From Bacterioplanoides pacificum (lineage in GTDB: Bacteria; Pseudomonadota; Gammaproteobacteria; Pseudomonadales; Oceanobacteraceae): 64,000 nt of DNA. The DNA lies in the NCBI RefSeq assembly GCF_042648445.1, contig NZ_JBHRYB010000005.1:434001-498000 (forward strand). The letters are read 5' to 3'. Below are positions 59,446 through 64,000 of the stretch, one piece after another. A program made the position numbers and the translations under genes. Position 1 is the first letter of the stretch. The number at the start of each line of letters is the position of its first letter. The notes beneath the pieces are model-generated. The model was not told the origin of the DNA. It saw nothing but the letters and a program-made list of their open reading frames with translations, and made no database searches.

Positions 59446-60531
59446 TTATGAACCGCTTTGGTGCGTGTTATAGGTGTCACGGAAGCGGTCGCCGGCAAAA
59501 CATTCACGCGCCACCGCCGGGATGTTGGTGTCCGGGTCAATCCAGCCCCAGCGTAACATCTGGTTTAAAAACCACTCGGCGTGGGCATGCTCTGCTGCGG
59601 CAGCGACTTCGGGCTGTAACACCAGCATGTCTTTGATCGCTACGGCGGCATCGCCTTGTTTATAGATAAACTCGCCGCTCAGTGCGGGCAGAATCGCCTG
59701 TAACGGTTGTTCCAGTACTTCAGCCAGCAGGCTGGCGGCCTGCTGCGGATGTTCGTGACACCAGCGGCCGCCCTGTTGTATCGCCCGGGTCAGGGCGGTC
59801 AGTGTATTGGGGTGGGTGTTGGCCCAGTCGCGCCTGACCCCCAGAACTTTATCGGGTGCTTTGTCCCATAGCCGGGTGGCGGGCAGCAGGCACTGGCCAA
59901 CGCCCTGCTGGATGGCGACGCTGTTCCACGGAGCGCCGGCAAAAAAACCGTCGATGTGTTGCAGGCGCAGGTGGTCGACCATTTGTGACGGTGGCAGTAC
60001 CACCAGTTCGATATCGTTATCCGGGTGAATATCGGCACCTGCCAGCCAGTCACGCAACAGCAGGTTATGCACCGAAAACGGAAACACCACGGCAAACACC
60101 AGTCGTGCGTTTTGTTGCCGGCGGCGCTGCTGAATGACGGTTAATAACTGCCGGGCGATCTGACTGGCATCGCGGCTGGCTATATCTGTAAGCTGCAGTT
60201 CCTCTGCCAGGGCATTGGAGATGGTCAGTGCATTGCCATTACGCGCCAGCGCGATGGGCGCATACATTGGCTTCTTCAGACTACCGATCCCCAGGTGGGT
60301 GGTGAGTAACATCGGCGCTAACATCTGTGCCGCATCAACATGACCAACGATCAGTTTGTCGCGGATATTGGCCCAGGATACTTCCTGCTGCAGGGTGACG
60401 TTGAGCCCGGCCTGCTGAAAACAGCCCTGATGCTGTGCCGCCAGCAGGGGTAATGCATCAGTAAGGGGCATATAACCCAGCGTCAGGTTGCTTTTTTCCA
60501 GCGCTGAGGCGGATGTTTGTGGTGTATTCAT
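59446..60531 (-). CDS. nasS: NasS nitrate/nitrite sensor
   Basis: 361 residues, NrtA-like fold (LTLGYMPLTDALPLLAAQHQGCF, HVDAAQMLAPMLL, GFFAGAPWNSVAI) without a signal peptide, which distinguishes the cytoplasmic sensor NasS from the periplasmic binding protein. In Paracoccus and Azotobacter NasS holds NasT inactive until nitrate or nitrite binds. It is encoded 9 bp after nasT. Confidence 0.92.
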   Translation of the reverse strand: MNTPQTSASALEKSNLTLGYMPLTDALPLLAAQHQGCFQQAGLNVTLQQEVSWANIRDKLIVGHVDAAQMLAPMLLTTHLGIGSLKKPMYAPIALARNGNALTISNALAEELQLTDIASRDASQIARQLLTVIQQRRRQQNARLVFAVVFPFSVHNLLLRDWLAGADIHPDNDIELVVLPPSQMVDHLRLQHIDGFFAGAPWNSVAIQQGVGQCLLPATRLWDKAPDKVLGVRRDWANTHPNTLTALTRAIQQGGRWCHEHPQQAASLLAEVLEQPLQAILPALSGEFIYKQGDAAVAIKDMLVLQPEVAAAAEHAHAEWFLNQMLRWGWIDPDTNIPAVARECFAGDRFRDTYNTHQSGS

Positions 60532-60540
60532 AACGGGTGC

Positions 60541-61170
60541 TCAGTCGTTTAACAGGTTCATCACAGAAATAATATTGCGCGCCACATCGACCATTCGCTG
60601 GCTGCGGTCCATCGCCAGTTTGCGAATGGCGTGGTAGGCCTCTTCTTCCGTGAGGTATTTCTGCTTCATTAACAGCGCTTTGGCTTCATCAAGGATACGG
60701 CGGTCAGCCAGCTGATTACGGGTTTTTTCCAGCTCGCTGCGCAATGCCTGAAACTCGCGGAAGCGGGCGACTGCGACATCCATGATGGATTTAATGCGGC
60801 TGGCCTGCAGACCATCCACCACATAAGCGCTGACACCGGCGCGCATGGCTTTTTCTATAGTGAGGGTATCGTCTTCATCACTGAACATGATCACGGGTTT
60901 GGGATTGTGCTGATTAAGGACCGTCATATGTTCCAGCATGTCGCGGTCGGGGCTGTCGATATCGATAAAAATCACGTCGGGCTGATGTTCTTCCACCCGT
61001 TTCATCAGCCCCTGAGCGGTTTCCAGGCAGGCGACCACGGTACAACCGATATCGCTGAGGGCTTGTTCCAGCAGGGCGGCCCGGGCGGGCTGGTCGTCGA
61101 CCAGCATAATCCGGGTTGTTTGCTGAGAAAGAGGTTTACCGGCGTCGGGAGATAAATTATTGCTGCTCAT
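60541..61170 (-). CDS. nasT: NasT antiterminator (REC-ANTAR)
   Basis: 209 residues from ATG 61170 (AGGAA upstream). Receiver-like domain (RIMLVDDQPARAALLEQAL, VIFIDIDSPD) followed by a C-terminal ANTAR RNA-binding domain (ILDEAKALLMKQKYLTEEEAYHAIRKLAMD). NasT binds tandem hairpins in leader RNA and prevents terminator formation. The adjacent nrtA leader and the nasA leader are its likely targets. Confidence 0.94.
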   Translation of the reverse strand: MSSNNLSPDAGKPLSQQTTRIMLVDDQPARAALLEQALSDIGCTVVACLETAQGLMKRVEEHQPDVIFIDIDSPDRDMLEHMTVLNQHNPKPVIMFSDEDDTLTIEKAMRAGVSAYVVDGLQASRIKSIMDVAVARFREFQALRSELEKTRNQLADRRILDEAKALLMKQKYLTEEEAYHAIRKLAMDRSQRMVDVARNIISVMNLLND

Positions 61171-61298
61171 AATTCCTGACTGCAGAAGTCTGTGGCGCCG
61201 CGTTGGCGGCTGTTCTGTATCAGGGTTCAGCAAAAACCAGGCCGCCGCCCGGGCAAATTGACCGGTTTGTCCGCCATAGGTGGGCGACGGCAGAGGCT

Positions 61299-62438
61299 TC
61301 AGTTTATCGCTGCGCAATCCTGCGCCGGCAGGCTATCGATCCATTGGCGAATCAGAACAATCGCTGAATCGTCGCTGACACTGCGGCCCAGCGGGGGCAT
61401 GCGGTCTTTGGCTTCCGACAGCTCCATTCTCAGTGGCAGGCTGGAAATATCGCCGCGGCCAGGCCAGATATCAAAACCGCCGCCACGCCAGCCATGGGCA
61501 GAATTACACACCCCGTGGGCATAACCAACGTCACGCCAGTACTCCAGTCGCAGGCCGGATAAGGCTGCGGCACCGCTGTCGCTGTGGCAATGGCCACAGT
61601 TAATATCAAGATAGGCTTTGGCGCGCTGTTGCAGTGCTTGCGACGCATCACGCCAGTCGGGGGCGACCGCCAGCTGGTGCGGCGGGGCGGGTAATTTGAT
61701 CAGACCGAGATGTTGCCAGTGTTGTAACTGGTTAATGCGCTGGCCGTCGACGCTGATATCACGATTCAGGTGCCGGACTTTCGGACCGATGGGCGTGAAG
61801 CTCAGCCGGCCGTTGTCATTGTGCTGGTGGCAGGTTTGGCAGCGCAGCTGAGACGGCGCCTGATAGTCAAATTCCAGCCTGGCTGTGTTGTGCATAAACG
61901 AAACGCTCTGGCGGTGGCCGGCGGTGGACAGTACGCCATCCTGTAACTCGTTATGCCAACGGTAGGGAATAAAGATCCAGCCACTGTCGCGGCGGATTAA
62001 CAGGCGGATTTCAATGATGGTTTGGGCTGCCTCAGTGGTGCTGATATCCGGCAGCGAAAATACCTTGACCAGGGTTGTGCCTGGCGGGAAGTCGAGCACC
62101 TCTCTGGCCTGATAACCGATGCGCTGTTCGGGGGGCAGAAATATATAACGGTGTTTTCTGGCATGGTCGGTAAACAGCTGGCTGCTGAGCTGGTAATACA
62201 GCCCGCCATTGGTGCTCGCGGGTTGATCCGGCTGGCCGTTAAATAAGCGATAATCCGATAAACGCTGGCAACGACTGTGTTGCAACGCCTGCCAGTTAAC
62301 CGCGCTACCAGGGCTGTTGCACGGCGAGTTGTCGGCTGCAATCGCGCCGGATGGTGACGGCTTGTCTGCACCACAGCCAGCCAGAATCAGAAGGAAAAAA
62401 AAGGCGCCGCAGCGCCATAAAGGGGAACTCAGTCGCAT
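61299..62438 (-). CDS. SO_2930-type diheme cytochrome lipoprotein, paralogue 2
   Basis: 379 residues. Lipobox LILAGC; two c-heme sites CQTCH (about 201) and CGHCH (about 281). SDYRLFNGQ, a GLYYQLSSQLFTDHARKHRYIFLP block, and MPPLGRSV with a terminal IRQWIDSL match the HNE_0200/SO_2930 family. Predicted periplasmic and membrane-anchored. It starts 10 bp inside the upstream paralogue, so the two are coupled. Confidence 0.85.
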   Translation of the reverse strand: MRLSSPLWRCGAFFFLLILAGCGADKPSPSGAIAADNSPCNSPGSAVNWQALQHSRCQRLSDYRLFNGQPDQPASTNGGLYYQLSSQLFTDHARKHRYIFLPPEQRIGYQAREVLDFPPGTTLVKVFSLPDISTTEAAQTIIEIRLLIRRDSGWIFIPYRWHNELQDGVLSTAGHRQSVSFMHNTARLEFDYQAPSQLRCQTCHQHNDNGRLSFTPIGPKVRHLNRDISVDGQRINQLQHWQHLGLIKLPAPPHQLAVAPDWRDASQALQQRAKAYLDINCGHCHSDSGAAALSGLRLEYWRDVGYAHGVCNSAHGWRGGGFDIWPGRGDISSLPLRMELSEAKDRMPPLGRSVSDDSAIVLIRQWIDSLPAQDCAAIN

Positions 62439-63622
62439 AAACCCGGGTCCATGCTGTCGATCCAGGCTTTGATTAATGCGGTGCCTTCCTGGTGGATGAC
62501 CGCCCGCCCTAACGGCGGCATAGAGCGGCCAGGCTCTGCCGTGTTCAGGCGGTTGTACACCAGCGATACTGAGGAATCGCCCGGAACAATAACCTTTGTG
62601 GAACCTTCCATTGAGCCGGATACCGGTTCGGCACAGGCGCCATGATACCGTTCGTGACCCAGCCAGGAGGTATTGTAATCGGCACGGAAGGCGGTGTTAC
62701 TGGCCTGGCCTTCGGTACGGTGACAATGGCCACAGTTGATATCGATCCAGGCTTTGGCGGTGGCGGTTAATTGCTCGGGTGTGCCACTGTATTCCGACAG
62801 CGATTTTTCATCTGAAAACGAAGCGGCTTTCGGTACGCTTGTCAGGTCGGCCGGCAGGCCGGTTAACATATTTTCGCTGACCCATTTGTTAAGCTGGTTT
62901 TCCGGTCCCATGCCGTAGTCGTAATCACTGTTCAGATAGCGGGCTTTAGGACCAATCGGGCTGAAGTAGGCCGGGGTAGGGTCGACGTTGTTCTCTACAT
63001 CGTTGTCACCGTTAGGATTAAACTGGTGGCAGGTGGTGCAGGAATTCTGATTGGGAACGCCGTAGGTAAACGACAAACTGTGTTCGCCATGTTGCAGATT
63101 ATTAATGGCGACGGCTTCACCATTTTTATCCCAATAGGCTTCGGTTTCGGCTTCGTTCCAGACATAAGGGCGGGCAACCCAGCCGGCTTCTTTTTTGATT
63201 AACAGCCGGGTTTCGATGATTTTTTCTTTTTCCACCCCCCGCTCACTGGTATCTGATGGCATGGTGAAGGTTTTACTGATCACGGTGCCAGTGGGGAATT
63301 CAAACGACTCTGTGGCGTTATAACTGGCTGTTTTTCCTGCCGGAATAAACACAAAGCGGTATTTGGAGGCGTAATCGGTAAATAACGGTGCCGCTAAGGT
63401 GTACGCCAGACCACGTTCACTGGCATTTTGGGTTGGGTCGCAGGGGTTGGCGAACAGCCGGTAATCAGACAATTTATCGGCGTTAGCCTGTAATACTTTT
63501 TCCCAGTCAACCTGTTTGGCTGAGGCGTTGCACACCGAGGTTGTATTCGAGTTGTCGTCCGAGCCGCAGGCGGTTAATAACAACGCAGACGATAATACGG
63601 CCAGGAATTTATTATTTTTCAT
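62429..63622 (-). CDS. SO_2930-type diheme cytochrome lipoprotein, paralogue 1
   Basis: 397 residues. Lipobox LLTAC; heme sites CTTCH (about 187) and CGHCH (about 290). Same blocks as its neighbour (LSDYRLFANP, YTLAAPLFTDYASKYRFVF, MPPLGRAV, IKAWIDSM). Family proteins occur beside a parallel beta-helix protein (SO_2929 type), and the truncated upstream gene may be that partner. Electron-transfer or oxidase accessory role is inferred. Confidence 0.88.
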   Translation of the reverse strand: MKNNKFLAVLSSALLLTACGSDDNSNTTSVCNASAKQVDWEKVLQANADKLSDYRLFANPCDPTQNASERGLAYTLAAPLFTDYASKYRFVFIPAGKTASYNATESFEFPTGTVISKTFTMPSDTSERGVEKEKIIETRLLIKKEAGWVARPYVWNEAETEAYWDKNGEAVAINNLQHGEHSLSFTYGVPNQNSCTTCHQFNPNGDNDVENNVDPTPAYFSPIGPKARYLNSDYDYGMGPENQLNKWVSENMLTGLPADLTSVPKAASFSDEKSLSEYSGTPEQLTATAKAWIDINCGHCHRTEGQASNTAFRADYNTSWLGHERYHGACAEPVSGSMEGSTKVIVPGDSSVSLVYNRLNTAEPGRSMPPLGRAVIHQEGTALIKAWIDSMDPGLCD

Positions 63623-63642
63623 AAAACAGTTCCGTAACAGAA

Positions 63643-63708
63643 ACAGGGCATAAAACAGGGGCGGTGCCCCTTCTGAACAGGGTGGGGGCCGAAGCCACCC
63701 ACCATTAT
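63643..63708 (-). terminator. Paired GC-rich hairpins between edge gene and diheme cytochrome
   Basis: On the minus strand GGTGGG...CCCACC around a TTCG loop is followed by AGGGGC-ACC-GCCCCT and TGTTTT. They could attenuate or partly terminate between the two genes. Confidence 0.45.
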
Positions 63709-63724
63709 GGTTTTTAAAACGAGC

Positions 63725-64000
63725 TTAACGTGCGCAGGACGCGTTCGCACTGTCGTCGCTGGTACAACCAAATTGTTGTTCACCGACGGTGACCGTGACC
63801 GGATTGCCCTGGAAGCCGTTGCCGGCACAGTTCATGACACCGTTCGGGTCATTGACGATGGCCCCGGCGACCGCCATATTGCCGGCGCCCAGCTGTTCCA
63901 GTTTGGACTGTGGCTGACCGTCAGCGAAGGTATTGGCGGTTGCACTGGTTTCATAGACGGACCCAGCGAACAGATTCTGATCATCAATGCCATTGTTGCT
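63725..64000 (-). CDS. 3' end of a secreted-type protein (start outside window), possible SO_2929 partner
   Basis: 91 residues are visible, open to the window edge. Composition is Asn/Gly/Ser-rich with two C-terminal Cys (FGCTSDDS and SCAR at the end) plus one in NCAGN. This fits a disulfide-bearing extracytoplasmic protein. Family assignment as the parallel beta-helix partner of SO_2930 proteins rests on synteny only. Confidence 0.5.
   Translation of the reverse strand, partial: SNNGIDDQNLFAGSVYETSATANTFADGQPQSKLEQLGAGNMAVAGAIVNDPNGVMNCAGNGFQGNPVTVTVGEQQFGCTSDDSANASCAR

Overview
The window comes from a marine, probably hydrocarbon-degrading gammaproteobacterium, most likely of the Oceanospirillales (Thalassolituus/Oceanobacter-like). 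This is inference: the backbone looks moderately GC-rich, and it carries a membrane-bound AlkB/XylM-type hydroxylase, a beta-oxidation cluster with an alpha-methylacyl-CoA racemase, groESL, cysDN, and a full assimilatory nitrate/nitrite regulon with sigma-54-like promoters. No rRNA, tRNA, CRISPR array or transposase was seen. Most of the window is ordinary chromosome with compact operons, and three AT-richer accessory patches stand out from it.

Layout. 1-670: end-truncated LPP20-like lipoprotein. 957-2138: toxin-antitoxin islet, ccdAB on + and a Doc toxin with a 56-residue candidate antitoxin on -, followed by about 400 bp of non-coding DNA with a perfect 30-bp palindrome. 2535-5995: XylM-like hydroxylase with its own 2Fe-2S/FAD reductase, divergent from an AraC regulator. 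6005-7993: TetR regulator, MpaB-type DUF2236 oxygenase, alkyltransferase-like protein. 8158-17755: fatty-acid/branched-chain acyl-CoA degradation (SDR, racemase, acyl-CoA dehydrogenase, thiolase, FadB-like). It is interrupted at 9205-11189 by an inserted secreted-protein gene lying between two 333-bp direct repeats; the thiolase gene is flanked by two intergenic palindromic repeats. 17873-21221: small membrane and redox genes, FxsA. 21274-23453: groESL with a sigma-32-like promoter and a terminator. 23674-26295: low-GC island with two small ORFs and an overlapping SIR2-like/DUF262 gene pair, the best candidate for an undescribed defence module. 26370-36919: outer-membrane protein, serine deaminase, cytochrome, lipoprotein, cobalamin riboswitch with BtuB, PepSY protein, rhomboid pseudoprotease, ZapE, hydrolase. 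37181-43518: cysDN, diguanylate cyclase, lytic transglycosylase, proS.

44351-61170 is the nitrate assimilation regulon. NasT (ANTAR antiterminator) and NasS (nitrate sensor) lie upstream of a leader with a strong intrinsic terminator. After it come nrtA, nrtB, nrtD, a porin and a NirB-like FAD reductase. nirBD lies opposite, with a near-consensus sigma-54 promoter. nasA and cobA (siroheme branch) form another unit, again behind a terminator-bearing leader. A REC-REC-GGDEF protein sits between nasA and nirB. The ABC importer brings nitrate in, NasA reduces it to nitrite, siroheme NirBD reduces that to ammonium, and NasS/NasT should control read-through of the leaders.

61299-64000: two overlapping paralogous diheme cytochrome lipoproteins of the SO_2930/HNE_0200 type, with the 3' end of a third gene at the window edge.
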